Source: Acidaminobacter sp. JC074 (GTDB taxonomy: Bacteria; Bacillota; Clostridia; Peptostreptococcales; Acidaminobacteraceae). Taken from it: a stretch of DNA of 64,000 bases. Of the stretch, positions 7,815 through 15,946 are shown piece by piece. The DNA is taken from the NCBI RefSeq assembly GCF_022496765.1, contig NZ_VANV01000002.1:124001-188000 (forward strand), in the 5' to 3' direction. The stretch's first letter is position 1; each line of letters starts with the position of its first letter. The translations under genes were made by a program, and so were the position numbers. The notes under the pieces are model-generated. The model was not told the DNA's origin. It was given only the letters and a program-made list of their open reading frames with translations, and searched no databases.

Positions 7815-9473
7815 ATGTTTAATGTATTTATTGTAGCAATCATAATAACACTATATGTTGAAGTGATTTATAGATCTTCTTGTTTAGATTGGATACTTCG
7901 CCATCCTGTAAAAGTATTGAGCAACATCATGATTTATACAGGGCTGATTGGTCTATTGAATCAACATTTATCTCTTAGTCTTTCAGTGATTCTAGTTGTT
8001 TCAATTGGACTATCACTGGGATATGGCAACAAATATAAATATATGTTCAGAGGTGACAACCTATATCCGTGGGACTTAAAGCTTGGTAAAGAATCTTCCA
8101 ACATGAAAAGTTTTTTAGGTTTGAAGTCGATTCTCCTAGATGTATCACTTGCAGCCATGATATTAGGCCTTTCCATGTTTATGGTAAAAAGTACATCTTT
8201 ATCTGACAATCAAGCTATGATTTTAATGTTGATACACTTTATATTAATTGAAATTTCTCTACTTGGCCATAAAGATTTACCTGTAAAAAATCAAACCGAT
8301 TTTTATGCAAGAAATGGGCTGGCACTAGCTTTTCTTATGAATGTAAAAGAGTGGGCAACATGTTCACCTAGTATAAAAAAAGAGTCATATGTGAAAAATT
8401 GTAGTAGTGATGTAAAGTCTTTAGACCAAACCAATAAGCCAAATGTCGTTTTTATTATGAATGAATCTTTTTGGGATCCGAGTAGTCTAAATGTTACTTT
8501 TTCAAAACCCCTTACTCAGACACTAGATAGTCTGAAAGAAAGGTCTATACATGGTCAACTTGTTTCACCTGAGTTTGGCGGTGGCACCTCAAACATAGAG
8601 TTTGAAATGTTAACTGGAAACAGCATGTATTTCTTTCCGACAGGTACCATGGCTTATAAATCTTACTTAAATAAGAATGTAGATGCACTGCCCATGCTAT
8701 TTAACAATCAGGGTTACAATACCCTTGGTCTACATGCTTATGAAAGATGGTTTTGGCAAAGAGACAAGGCTTATAAATATATGGGGTTTAAATCTTTTTT
8801 CAGTCATGAATCATTTGATAAACCTAAAGTAAAGGGCGATTTTATTTCCGATATGACTTTTTCTAAGGAAATCATCAAGAAGTTTGAAGCATCTAAAGAG
8901 CCCTTGTTTTTATTTGGTGTGACCATGCAAAACCATGGTCCTTATAAAGAATCTAGGTACCAAGATTATGACATAAAAGTCCGTGGTCCTTTAAATGATA
9001 AGGCACTGGGTGAGCTAAGGGCATATGCTCAAGGTATCTATGATGCGGACAAGGCATTAAAACACCTGGTGGATTATTTTAGTCATCAGGAGGATGAAAC
9101 CATCCTAGTTTTCTTTGGAGATCATTTGCCCATGCTTGGTAGGAGTTTTTCTACTTTTAAACAATGTGGCTTAATTAAGTCTCAAAATCCATTAAAGTGG
9201 TCTAGGGAAGAAAAAATAAATATGGCAACAACACCATTTGTTATTTGGTCAAATAAGAGAAATCTATGCAAGGATTTAGGTAAGGTTAGTCCAGCTAGGA
9301 TAGGACTTGAAGTTCTAAAACTAGCACCTATAGAAAAGTCCTCATATTTTTCTTGGTTAGATCAAGTCTATGATCAGTATCCTGTCATCAATAAACGCAT
9401 CCAAAGTAGTGTGGATTCGGATATCTTAAGTAGATACAAGCATCTTCAAATGAACATGCTATTTAATAAGTAA
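7815..9473 (+). CDS. LTA synthase-like phosphoglycerol transferase (sulfatase fold)
   Basis: This 552-residue membrane enzyme has about five N-terminal transmembrane segments (residues 1-160) followed by an extracellular alkaline-phosphatase-like domain. Visible metal and catalytic motifs are NVVFIMNESFWDPS, the nucleophile Thr in GGGTSNIEFEML, and VFFGDHLPMLG near residue 435. LtaS-family proteins transfer glycerol-phosphate from phosphatidylglycerol to lipoteichoic acid or to surface glycans. The membrane part is shorter and more divergent than in the classic LtaS, so a glycan-modifying phosphoglycerol transferase is as likely as a true LTA synthase. It is transcribed alone, between two terminators. 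Confidence 0.85.
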   Translation: MFNVFIVAIIITLYVEVIYRSSCLDWILRHPVKVLSNIMIYTGLIGLLNQHLSLSLSVILVVSIGLSLGYGNKYKYMFRGDNLYPWDLKLGKESSNMKSFLGLKSILLDVSLAAMILGLSMFMVKSTSLSDNQAMILMLIHFILIEISLLGHKDLPVKNQTDFYARNGLALAFLMNVKEWATCSPSIKKESYVKNCSSDVKSLDQTNKPNVVFIMNESFWDPSSLNVTFSKPLTQTLDSLKERSIHGQLVSPEFGGGTSNIEFEMLTGNSMYFFPTGTMAYKSYLNKNVDALPMLFNNQGYNTLGLHAYERWFWQRDKAYKYMGFKSFFSHESFDKPKVKGDFISDMTFSKEIIKKFEASKEPLFLFGVTMQNHGPYKESRYQDYDIKVRGPLNDKALGELRAYAQGIYDADKALKHLVDYFSHQEDETILVFFGDHLPMLGRSFSTFKQCGLIKSQNPLKWSREEKINMATTPFVIWSNKRNLCKDLGKVSPARIGLEVLKLAPIEKSSYFSWLDQVYDQYPVINKRIQSSVDSDILSRYKHLQMNMLFNK

Positions 9474-9513
9474 TTGTCTAATATTAGTCTCAATAAACTC
9501 AGCAAAACACAGG

Positions 9514-9545
9514 GAACCTTCTATGATTGTAGAAGGTTCTTTGTG
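9514..9545 (+). terminator. Intrinsic terminator
   Basis: A perfect 10-bp stem (GAACCTTCTA / TAGAAGGTTC) with a 6-base loop is followed by TTTGTGTTTC, downstream of the LtaS-like gene. Confidence 0.75.
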
Positions 9546-9587
9546 TTTCTTAGGTGATAGTGGGTACAAATATAGAAAGGAGATAAT

Positions 9588-10541
9588 ATGTTTCATAAAT
9601 ATAAGTCAAGGGTGACAAGACTTGAGAATTCATTAGAGATCGACCAAGTAGAGGGCTACAAGAAAGTTATAAAGGAAATAAGAGAAGCCAATGATGACTT
9701 TATTAAAGACAAAGAGTTTTTCTATCATATGTTAGAAGAGTTTCCGCCTTTGAAAATTATAAAGAGTTATCATAAGACTTATCCCATAGAACTTTATCCA
9801 AGTGGTATCATGCTTGATGTGCGGATCAACTCAAAGCCCTTTAAATTTCTTGTAGATACAGGTGCTCAAGTTTCTTGCATACATGAAAAACACCTGTCAG
9901 ATGAGGGGATGGTTGCGTCCTCTAAACACCTTGATATTGGAGATGCATTTGGTACCTTAAATGATATGAAGCTTGCTTATGCTAAAAGTGCAAGTATCTT
10001 AAACATGAAGATTGAAAACCTACCACTATTGGTCATTAAGAACCATCCCTTGTTGATCGGTGCTGATGGCATCATCGGATGGGATATTTTATCTTTACTA
10101 GACTTTGAACTTGATCTTGTAAATAAAGAAATAAAAATGATTGAAAAAGAAAAGGACATAGTAAATTTTCCTAAGAGCAAGTTTCCACTTCTTCTTGTAT
10201 ATGACTTGTCAAAACAAGTGCGTGTATTTGGCATAGATACAGGAGCTAAGAAGTCTTGGATTCATGAAAGACTTATTGAATCAAATAAGCTCAGTCTTGC
10301 ATCAAGTAAGAATGTCAGATCTAGAGGAATCAATGGTATGGTTAAACGGAGAGTTTTGCTTGTTAAAGACTATCAAGTTATTATTGATAATCATATGGTG
10401 ACATTTGAGAATATAGCTACTGGTTTTACAGCTTTGTTAGGTGACTATGAGTTAGATGGGGTTCTTGGCAGGGATATCTTGCTTTCAAGTAAATCACTCT
10501 TTTTAAATAGTGATGGTGGATTTCATTTAGAGACCTATTAA
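9588..10541 (+). CDS. Two-lobed retropepsin-like aspartic protease
   Basis: This 317-residue protein contains two retropepsin-type lobes in one chain. The first has FLVDTGAQVS (D90) and DGIIGWDIL (160-168); the second has FGIDTGAKKS (D217) and DGVLGRDIL (290-298). Each lobe therefore has the catalytic Asp-Thr-Gly-Ala and the hydrophobic-hydrophobic-Gly psi loop, so one monomer could form a complete two-Asp active site. An N-terminal stretch of about 60 residues, mostly charged and helical, precedes the lobes. No signal peptide is seen, which suggests a cytoplasmic protein. The substrate is unknown. It stands alone with an AAAGGAG ribosome site. Confidence 0.8.
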   Translation: MFHKYKSRVTRLENSLEIDQVEGYKKVIKEIREANDDFIKDKEFFYHMLEEFPPLKIIKSYHKTYPIELYPSGIMLDVRINSKPFKFLVDTGAQVSCIHEKHLSDEGMVASSKHLDIGDAFGTLNDMKLAYAKSASILNMKIENLPLLVIKNHPLLIGADGIIGWDILSLLDFELDLVNKEIKMIEKEKDIVNFPKSKFPLLLVYDLSKQVRVFGIDTGAKKSWIHERLIESNKLSLASSKNVRSRGINGMVKRRVLLVKDYQVIIDNHMVTFENIATGFTALLGDYELDGVLGRDILLSSKSLFLNSDGGFHLETY

Positions 10542-10686
10542 GAATTGTATGTTATTAGTATACAAACTTATTCAAATATCTACTCCATGAGTTGATATTT
10601 AAGTGCTTGAGTGATATGCTTTCACGGATTTAATCGAGACATTTCGTGGTATAAATATAATGACACTATTTAGGACGGAGTTTATT

Positions 10687-12387
10687 ATGAGAAAAATCAT
10701 GATGCTTTTTATGATATTAATTATGATTTGTACATCATCTTACGCTGAAGAGACATCAGTCATTGAAGATTATTTAGAAATCATTGAATCTCGTCAATTA
10801 ACCCAAGAAGACTTAGATGATTATCAAAAGAATTATGGTGACAATAAGGACTATGAGGCTTTGGGCTTGTTTTTACAAGCGCGTCTTGACTTGTATAGTT
10901 TTGAGTATGAAGCTGCCTATAATAATTTACAAGCTGCTTTGAAACTTACTAATGACGACAGATTACTACTTGAACTTCATTACTATCTGGCAGAAATGGA
11001 TCGTGAGTTTTATAAGATACCCTCTTCTTTAGATCATGCCAATAAGGCAAAAGTTTTGGCTGAAGCTTTAAATGATCATAAGCGAATGGCTGATATGGAT
11101 TATATCATAGCCTTTATATTTGCAGACACCTATAATGATGATGACGCACTTTCTTTTTCGGAAAAGTCTTTAGACTTATCTGAAAGGATAAACTATGATT
11201 TTGGAATAGCCAAGGCTTACTTGTTCATGTCAAATATGAAATATTATGAAGATGACTTTGAAGGCGTTCTTGAATATACAAGACTTGCAAAAGAAGCGCT
11301 AGGGGACACCTATGTTAATAATGTCATGAGTGATGTAAGATTATTAGTCAAGTTTTATGAAGTAGATGCTCAAATTGCCTTAGATCAGATAGGAGACGCT
11401 GAAGAAGCACTCTTGGTCTTTATCCAGTCATTAGACTCACAAGATAAGTTTAATATTTCCTACATGTATCAGTATTTAGGCTCTTATTTTTACGACATAG
11501 ATAAAGATAAATCAATAGACTACTACTTAAAGAGTTTAGACTATTACAATCAGTCTTCTTTAATAGCAAACGGCTATAATTTTGCATCAGATATTAACTT
11601 AGAACTGGGCCTTTTATCTTATGACACGGGGCAATATAAAAAAGCCGCTGAGTACATGTATGAGTCTATACTCGGTTATAATGATGCATCAGATGAAGAT
11701 TACTCCCAACTATTTCAACAACTAGATGAATACAAGCTAGAAGATGTTAATGAGCAAATCAAGTTGCTTGAAGAGGTAAATCTTCTAAAGGAAAAAGAGA
11801 TTACTTTATCTAAACGTCTCCTTTTGATATCTATCATTTCAATTGGTCTTTTACTGACGGGGACGACAGTCTTGATTTATGAAATAAGAAGCAAGCAGAA
11901 AGTCGAAAAAGAACTTTATATCAATTCGATTACCGATGATTTGACTAAAGCTTTTAATAGAGGAAAAATCATAGATTTAATAGAAAACAACATGAGCGAA
12001 GAAAATGGCCTAATCCTTTTAGACATAGACGACTTTAAGGTCATCAATGATACCCATGGTCATGCAGTTGGTGATGTTGTACTTGTGAAAATATCTGATG
12101 TCATAAGAGAAAGTATCAGAGACAATGACTTTCTTGGTAGATATGGTGGAGAGGAATTTATCATATTCTTAAAAGATGTAAGACAAAGTGAATTGAGTGA
12201 AATCGCTGAAAGAGTTCGAAAAAGTATTGAAAATATTAAATGGGATAGAGATATTAAAACAACAGCCAGTATTGGTGTGACAAAGTGTTTCTCTATGGAT
12301 TTTGATGAGGTATTTCATAAGGTAGACAACCTTATGTATCAAGCCAAGGCTTCAGGTAAAAATAAAGTTGTGAATAGAGTGGATTAA
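10687..12387 (+). CDS. TPR-repeat membrane protein with GGDEF domain (diguanylate cyclase)
   Basis: The protein (566 residues from this start) has a signal peptide ending near SSYAEE, an extracytoplasmic helical TPR-like region (about 25-365), one transmembrane helix (LLISIISIGLLLTGTTVLIY) and a C-terminal GGDEF domain. The active motif is GGEEF, and RDND five residues ahead is an intact RxxD product-inhibition site, so it should make cyclic di-GMP. The sensor part probably detects an external peptide or cell-wall signal. The start at 10687 is preceded by GGAG and begins a credible signal peptide; an ATG 27 bases upstream lacks a ribosome site. Confidence 0.85.
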   Translation: MRKIMMLFMILIMICTSSYAEETSVIEDYLEIIESRQLTQEDLDDYQKNYGDNKDYEALGLFLQARLDLYSFEYEAAYNNLQAALKLTNDDRLLLELHYYLAEMDREFYKIPSSLDHANKAKVLAEALNDHKRMADMDYIIAFIFADTYNDDDALSFSEKSLDLSERINYDFGIAKAYLFMSNMKYYEDDFEGVLEYTRLAKEALGDTYVNNVMSDVRLLVKFYEVDAQIALDQIGDAEEALLVFIQSLDSQDKFNISYMYQYLGSYFYDIDKDKSIDYYLKSLDYYNQSSLIANGYNFASDINLELGLLSYDTGQYKKAAEYMYESILGYNDASDEDYSQLFQQLDEYKLEDVNEQIKLLEEVNLLKEKEITLSKRLLLISIISIGLLLTGTTVLIYEIRSKQKVEKELYINSITDDLTKAFNRGKIIDLIENNMSEENGLILLDIDDFKVINDTHGHAVGDVVLVKISDVIRESIRDNDFLGRYGGEEFIIFLKDVRQSELSEIAERVRKSIENIKWDRDIKTTASIGVTKCFSMDFDEVFHKVDNLMYQAKASGKNKVVNRVD

Positions 12388-12418
12388 GGATTGCCTGTGC
12401 AATCCTTTCACATTTTTT
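12386..12418 (+). terminator. Intrinsic terminator
   Basis: AAGGATTGC / GCAATCCTT form a 9-bp stem that begins inside the stop codon of the GGDEF gene, followed by a run of six T. Confidence 0.75.
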
Positions 12419-12480
12419 GCTTGCTGAGTAAGTTTTCACCTGCAAGCTGATTTTAAGCTGAAATGACTTATAGTAAATAT

Positions 12481-12518
12481 GAGGAGGAACTACTATGTAA
12501 GTCATAATCAGTTTCATG
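12481..12518 (+). other. Start-stop element: strong ribosome site, ATG-TAA, in-frame restart ATG
   Basis: GAGGAGG (12481-12487) is followed at good spacing by ATG (12495) and immediately by the in-frame stop TAA (12498). The frame reopens as Val-Ile-Ile-Ser-Phe and a second ATG at 12516. The ideal start therefore gives a one-codon ORF. Either codon 2 is a nonsense mutation, or the arrangement is a translational control element. Confidence 0.6.
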
Positions 12519-12785
12519 TTTGCTTTGTTTTTAGTCAATGGAATACCACATTATATAAAAGGCTTGGTTGGTGAAAGGTTTTATACGCCTTTTTCATCAC
12601 CACCGACCAAAGGCCAGTCCAGCCCACTTGTTAACGTGGTTTGGGGACTTTGCAATTTTTTGATTGCATTTCTAATCTATAAGTTTTTGATAGTCAATAT
12701 GGATTTGTTAGCCTTTTGCCTTGGTGTGGTTTCTACATCTATCGTTTTATCCATTATATTTGCGGGAAACAATCATAATAAATAA
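12516..12785 (+). CDS. Small two-helix membrane protein, possibly inactivated at codon 2
   Basis: As translated from 12516 this is an 89-residue protein with two hydrophobic segments and the sequence NGIPHYIKGLVGERFYTPF, which resembles a widespread small membrane family of unknown function (NGIPHF..G....TPF..P). Family members usually start a few residues earlier. Here that start would be the ATG at 12495, which has an excellent ribosome site but is followed directly by TAA. Translation from 12516 would have to reinitiate 29 bases after the ribosome site. The gene is therefore either weakly expressed or a recent pseudogene. Confidence 0.6.
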   Translation: MFALFLVNGIPHYIKGLVGERFYTPFSSPPTKGQSSPLVNVVWGLCNFLIAFLIYKFLIVNMDLLAFCLGVVSTSIVLSIIFAGNNHNK

Positions 12786-12790
12786 TATTT

Positions 12791-12830
12791 AGAAGTTATA
12801 CATTAAGCCTTTAATGAGTAACTTCTTTTT
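12791..12830 (+). terminator. Intrinsic terminator
   Basis: AGAAGTTA / TAACTTCT form an 8-bp stem with a 20-base loop and a T5 tail after the small membrane protein. Confidence 0.65.
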
Positions 12831-12891
12831 AGATTGTTTACTTTTCTTTATGCAAGACTATAATTAGTTCTATAACGAAAGAAGGTATGAC

Positions 12892-13671
12892 ATGAAAAAT
12901 TTAATTTATTATTTTACTGGAACTGGCAATTCATATGCAGTGGCTAAGTCCATTGCCACTGAACTAGGTGATACAGAGCTTATAAGAATAACAAAAAACA
13001 TGGATAAGGTTGATAAAGTTGCTTTTACAAGGCTTGGCATTGTCTATCCTGTATACTTTGGTGCTGTACCTAGACCTGTTGTAGACTTTGTTTTAAATAA
13101 GTTAAAAGTAGATAATGCATATGTATTTTCTATAGCGACATGTGGTGGGATGGCTGCAGGTGCTAACAGTCATATGAAGATGATTTTGAATAGAAAAGGG
13201 ATCAAGCTAAATGGCGCATTTGAAGTGTCTATGCCATCTAACAATCAAACATCTTATCCACCTTATTATAAAAGTCAGGTATTAAGTTCTCTTAAGCAGG
13301 TTGAGCAAAGTCTTGTAAGTCTTACCAATCATATAAATGATAGGGTCGACAACTATTCAGGTAGTTTCATGATGGGGTATGCTGGCAAGTTATTAAATCC
13401 CTTGATGGTAAGAAAAGATTGTGCTAAGAACTTTTATTCGGAATCCTCTTGTGATGGATGTGGCCTCTGCATGAGAGTATGTCCTGCTGGCAATATAGTT
13501 ATAGAGGGACGTAAACCTATCTGGCACGAGGATTGTTACAAGTGTAATGCTTGTATTCAGCTTTGTCCTAAAGAAGCCATTCAATATGGTCAAAAAACGA
13601 AATTGTGGGGACGGTACAAACATCCTGATATAAAGATCAGTGACTTAATGATTAAAGACACAGCTTTTTAG
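12892..13671 (+). CDS. EFR1-type flavodoxin-ferredoxin fusion protein
   Basis: This 259-residue protein starts with a flavodoxin-like FMN-binding loop (YYFTGTGNSYAVAKS) and ends with two 4Fe-4S motifs, CDGCGLCMRVCP and CYKCNACIQLCP. It is the complete form of the truncated gene at the left edge and shares its tail (WGRYKHPDIKISDL against the truncated gene's RLRYTNPKTLVSDI). The family is expected to shuttle electrons in the cytoplasm; specific partners are unknown. It converges on a TetR gene whose last bases it overlaps. A second EFR1 gene lies beyond that TetR gene. Confidence 0.88.
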   Translation: MKNLIYYFTGTGNSYAVAKSIATELGDTELIRITKNMDKVDKVAFTRLGIVYPVYFGAVPRPVVDFVLNKLKVDNAYVFSIATCGGMAAGANSHMKMILNRKGIKLNGAFEVSMPSNNQTSYPPYYKSQVLSSLKQVEQSLVSLTNHINDRVDNYSGSFMMGYAGKLLNPLMVRKDCAKNFYSESSCDGCGLCMRVCPAGNIVIEGRKPIWHEDCYKCNACIQLCPKEAIQYGQKTKLWGRYKHPDIKISDLMIKDTAF

Positions 13672-13680
13672 CTGTGTCTT
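13655..13680. terminator. Hairpin spanning both convergent stop codons
   Basis: AAGACACAGC / GCTGTGTCTT make a perfect 10-bp stem that contains the stop codons of the EFR1 gene and of the TetR gene on the other strand. The T tracts are short, so termination in either direction is plausible but not certain. Confidence 0.55.
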
Positions 13681-14246
13681 AGGTTTAAGTCAAAGTTTGA
13701 TGATAGTTTATTGGTAATAAGAGCTAATATGTCAACCAGTTCCTCAGCTGATTCTTTCATACCGTTTTCTAACCAGCAAGTGATAATATTTGATAAAACA
13801 CCAGTAAAGTAGGCTGATGAATAATCTCTATACTGTTGATTAGACTCAGATAAGTCACAACCAAACATAGACCTGAAGGCGCGAATACTTTTATCGAAGT
13901 TCTCGAAAAGTATGGGCAAAAGATTTTGATCCTTCATAAGCTGAAGTAGGTCGGTATGTCCTGTCCAAAACTGAAAGTAGGTAAGTGCAGTCAGTCTTTG
14001 ATTGCTCGTATTTAAGTCGATGATCTCTTTTAGTAAGCTTTGGTTAAGCTTATCAAGTTCATAGTTTAAAACATCTTCTTTGGTCTGAAAGTGAGCATAG
14101 AAGGTTCTTCTAGTAAGTACGGCCTTTTCGGTAATGGATTTTATGGTTATCTTTTGATAAGGCATTTCCTTCATTAGGTCCATGAGATTTTCTGTAATAA
14201 GCTCCTTTGAACGTATGCCTGCCGGGTGTGCCTGATTCTTCAACAT
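13668..14246 (-). CDS. TetR/AcrR family transcriptional regulator
   Basis: This 192-residue regulator has the N-terminal TetR helix-turn-helix (KITIKSITEKAVLTRRTFYAHF) and an all-helical C-terminal domain. It is divergent from the EFR1 gene at 14364. The two -10 boxes overlap in the intergenic region, so binding of this protein there could control both genes. The ligand is unknown; the EFR1 neighbours suggest a redox-linked signal. Confidence 0.88.
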   Translation of the reverse strand: MLKNQAHPAGIRSKELITENLMDLMKEMPYQKITIKSITEKAVLTRRTFYAHFQTKEDVLNYELDKLNQSLLKEIIDLNTSNQRLTALTYFQFWTGHTDLLQLMKDQNLLPILFENFDKSIRAFRSMFGCDLSESNQQYRDYSSAYFTGVLSNIITCWLENGMKESAEELVDILALITNKLSSNFDLNLRHS

Positions 14247-14290
14247 ACTTATACACCTTCCTTATTATGAGTAAGAATACCCTAAAGTAT

Positions 14291-14318
14291 TTACAAATGA
14301 TTCTAGACTCATTATAAT
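14291..14318 (+). promoter_or_regulatory. Promoter of the second EFR1 gene
   Basis: TTACAA, a 16-base spacer and a perfect TATAAT read toward the gene at 14364. The -10 overlaps that of the divergent TetR promoter. Confidence 0.55.
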
Positions 14319-14339
14319 ACATTTGACATTGTGTTACAA
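14311..14339 (-). promoter_or_regulatory. Promoter of the TetR gene
   Basis: On the minus strand TTGTAA, a 17-base spacer and a perfect TATAAT precede the TetR gene. The two promoters share the ATTATAAT core, so only one polymerase can occupy the site at a time. Confidence 0.6.
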
Positions 14340-14363
14340 GTGTGAAAGTATGTGGAGGTAAAT

Positions 14364-15116
14364 ATGAAACTATTTTATTATACAGCAACAGGCAATTCAC
14401 TGAGTATTGCCAAAAGTTTTAAAGGTAACCTTATTTCAATGCCTATTCATCTAAATGACAAAGATCATTATGAAGATGATGTCATAGGTTTTGTTTTTCC
14501 GTGTTATACAGGGGGGATTCCAACGATTGTTGAAGATTTCATTTCTTCTAATACCTTTAAAGCTAATTATATATTTGCCATTGTTACTTACGGCATGACA
14601 GCTGTTGGAGCAGAAGGGCTCTTTTTAGATTTGGCTAGAGAAAAAAATCTTAATATCGATTACATCAACAAGATCAGAATGGTAGATACTTCTTTGAAGT
14701 ATTATGATATGAACAAGCAGATTCGAGGACTTGAAAGAAAGCAAGTAAATAAGTACCTAGCATCTATTAAAGAGGATGTTGCTTCTAGAAAAAAACGTAG
14801 TTCAAGAAATCCTATTATGCTTGCCTTGTCTAAGAGAGGTTATAAATCTTATAAAGATGAAATCGGTTTATGTGATCAAGCTTTTACAGTAGAAGACCAC
14901 TGTACAAAGTGTCAGGTATGCATGAAGGTCTGTCCGGTAAATAACATCACAGTCGGTGATGGGGTTTTCTTTAAAGGAGAGTGCATCAGGTGTTATGCAT
15001 GTACGCAAAACTGTCCTCAAAATGCCATTCGTGTGGACAATGAGAAAAGCAAAAGACGTTATAGAAATTCAGATGTGAAGCTTATAGATATCATTAATGC
15101 CAACCATGTTGGATAA
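14364..15116 (+). CDS. EFR1-type flavodoxin-ferredoxin fusion protein
   Basis: This 250-residue protein has an N-terminal flavodoxin-like loop (FYYTATGNSLSIAKS), a basic linker around residue 155, and two C-terminal 4Fe-4S motifs, CTKCQVCMKVCP and CIRCYACTQNCP. The start at 14364 follows GGAGGT; the frame opens 12 bases earlier but without a ribosome site. It is divergent from the TetR regulator with overlapping promoters and ends before the ABM/HxlR unit. It is the third EFR1 gene within 15 kb, and each copy has a different neighbour. Confidence 0.88.
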   Translation: MKLFYYTATGNSLSIAKSFKGNLISMPIHLNDKDHYEDDVIGFVFPCYTGGIPTIVEDFISSNTFKANYIFAIVTYGMTAVGAEGLFLDLAREKNLNIDYINKIRMVDTSLKYYDMNKQIRGLERKQVNKYLASIKEDVASRKKRSSRNPIMLALSKRGYKSYKDEIGLCDQAFTVEDHCTKCQVCMKVCPVNNITVGDGVFFKGECIRCYACTQNCPQNAIRVDNEKSKRRYRNSDVKLIDIINANHVG

Positions 15117-15133
15117 GAAATGTTCCATTTGCC

Positions 15134-15162
15134 TTGTAGTCCTTTTTAATTATGGATATAAT
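15134..15162 (+). promoter_or_regulatory. Promoter of the ABM/HxlR operon
   Basis: TTGTAG, a 17-base spacer and a perfect TATAAT lie 40 bases upstream of the 15203 start. Confidence 0.6.
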
Positions 15163-15164
15163 AA

Positions 15165-15187
15165 TAGTATATTTAATTGGTATACTA
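15165..15187. promoter_or_regulatory. Inverted-repeat operator candidate for the HxlR regulator
   Basis: TAGTATA and TATACTA are perfect 7-bp arms with a 9-base spacer. They cover the predicted transcription start of the ABM/HxlR operon, the usual place for autorepression by an HxlR/YodB-type protein. Confidence 0.55.
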
Positions 15188-15202
15188 TGATGAGGAGGCA
15201 GA

Positions 15203-15514
15203 ATGTATAACGCACATATCGTTTATAAATTTAAAGAAGGCATGTTAGAACAAGGTGTTTCTGTATGGAAGGAAGCAGTATATAGTAAGATCACGCAAGC
15301 TGAAGGCTTTATTAGAGTACAGCTTTATACAAATGGTAATGAAATGATGGCCATAGGTTCTTGGGAAGACAAGTCTTATGCTGAAAACTTTATGAAGACA
15401 GGTGTATTTAAAGATTTAATGGATACTTTTGGTGATTTCCTAGAAGAGGTACCTCTTAATAAGACTTACGAGCTGAGATACTTTGAATCTAAGGATTCAT
15501 CGCCAAAGTATTAA
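15203..15514 (+). CDS. ABM-like (antibiotic biosynthesis monooxygenase fold) protein
   Basis: This 103-residue protein has the pattern of the dimeric alpha+beta ABM barrel: an initial strand, EGFIRVQLY, MMAIGSWEDKSYAENFMK and a terminal strand. Family members are small monooxygenases acting on quinones or polyphenols, or haem-binding proteins. It has a strong GAGGAGG ribosome site and is followed 10 bases later by an HxlR regulator. HxlR regulators often sense quinones or aldehydes, so detoxification of an electrophile is the best guess. Confidence 0.65.
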   Translation: MYNAHIVYKFKEGMLEQGVSVWKEAVYSKITQAEGFIRVQLYTNGNEMMAIGSWEDKSYAENFMKTGVFKDLMDTFGDFLEEVPLNKTYELRYFESKDSSPKY

Positions 15515-15524
15515 GGGATCCATT

Positions 15525-15896
15525 ATGAAAACTCATAAAAAATTTTACTGTAACATTGAACTTGCCTTAGATATTATAGGTGGTAAGTGGAAACCGCTGA
15601 TCATCTATCATTTGAGTCATAAAGATGTCTTAAGGTTTGGTGCTTTTAAAAGACTGATTCCAGATGTGAATGAAAGAGTCCTCTCAAGGGCTTTAAGAGA
15701 ACTTGAAGAAAACGACATCATTCATAGACATGATTACAATGAGAACCCACCACGTGTGGAATACAAGTTGACTCAGACGGGTAAGAATCTATCACCTATA
15801 ATTGTAGGGCTAGGGAATTGGGGCAAGGATTACAATGAGACATATGAATATGCTGATATGGTTTTTATCAACCAATATGATGACGATTCTTGTTAA
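15525..15896 (+). CDS. HxlR family transcriptional regulator
   Basis: This 123-residue winged-helix protein carries the HxlR signature: LALDIIGGKWKPLIIYHL, RFGAFKRLIPDVNERVLSRALRELEENDII and RVEYKLTQTGKNL. A Cys near the N-terminus (FYCNIELAL) matches the redox-sensitive Cys of YodB/HypR relatives. I chose the start at 15525, which has AAGGGA and follows the ABM stop; longer in-frame starts overlap the ABM gene. It probably represses its own operon through the inverted repeat at 15165-15187. Confidence 0.88.
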   Translation: MKTHKKFYCNIELALDIIGGKWKPLIIYHLSHKDVLRFGAFKRLIPDVNERVLSRALRELEENDIIHRHDYNENPPRVEYKLTQTGKNLSPIIVGLGNWGKDYNETYEYADMVFINQYDDDSC

Positions 15897-15922
15897 AACT
15901 GCTTAGGCAGTTTTATTTTTTT
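15895..15922 (+). terminator. Intrinsic terminator
   Basis: AAAACTGC-TTAG-GCAGTTTT followed by a T-rich run, starting at the HxlR stop codon. Confidence 0.8.
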
Positions 15923-15926
15923 GCCC

Positions 15927-15944
15927 ACTGACAAAAATGTCAGT
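15927..15944. promoter_or_regulatory. Inverted repeat ACTGACA-AAAA-TGTCAGT
   Basis: Perfect 7-bp arms with a 4-base spacer sit directly upstream of the -35 box of the radical SAM gene. This position suits an activator or an upstream operator. The sequence differs from the repeat at 15165. Confidence 0.45.
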
Positions 15945-15946
15945 AC

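Noticed and set aside
10542..10686. Cyclic di-GMP riboswitch before the GGDEF gene
   Set aside because: None of the conserved GEMM sequence blocks could be found; only a TATAAT and a weak CACG/CGTG repeat are present.
12332..12538. Minus-strand frame of 68 codons after the GGDEF gene
   Set aside because: No ribosome site, crosses a terminator and the start-stop region, and encodes nothing recognisable.
14110..14400. Minus-strand open frame of 96 codons over the TetR start and the intergenic region
   Set aside because: It covers both promoters, lacks a ribosome site and overlaps the TetR gene in another frame; codon use is unlike the neighbours.
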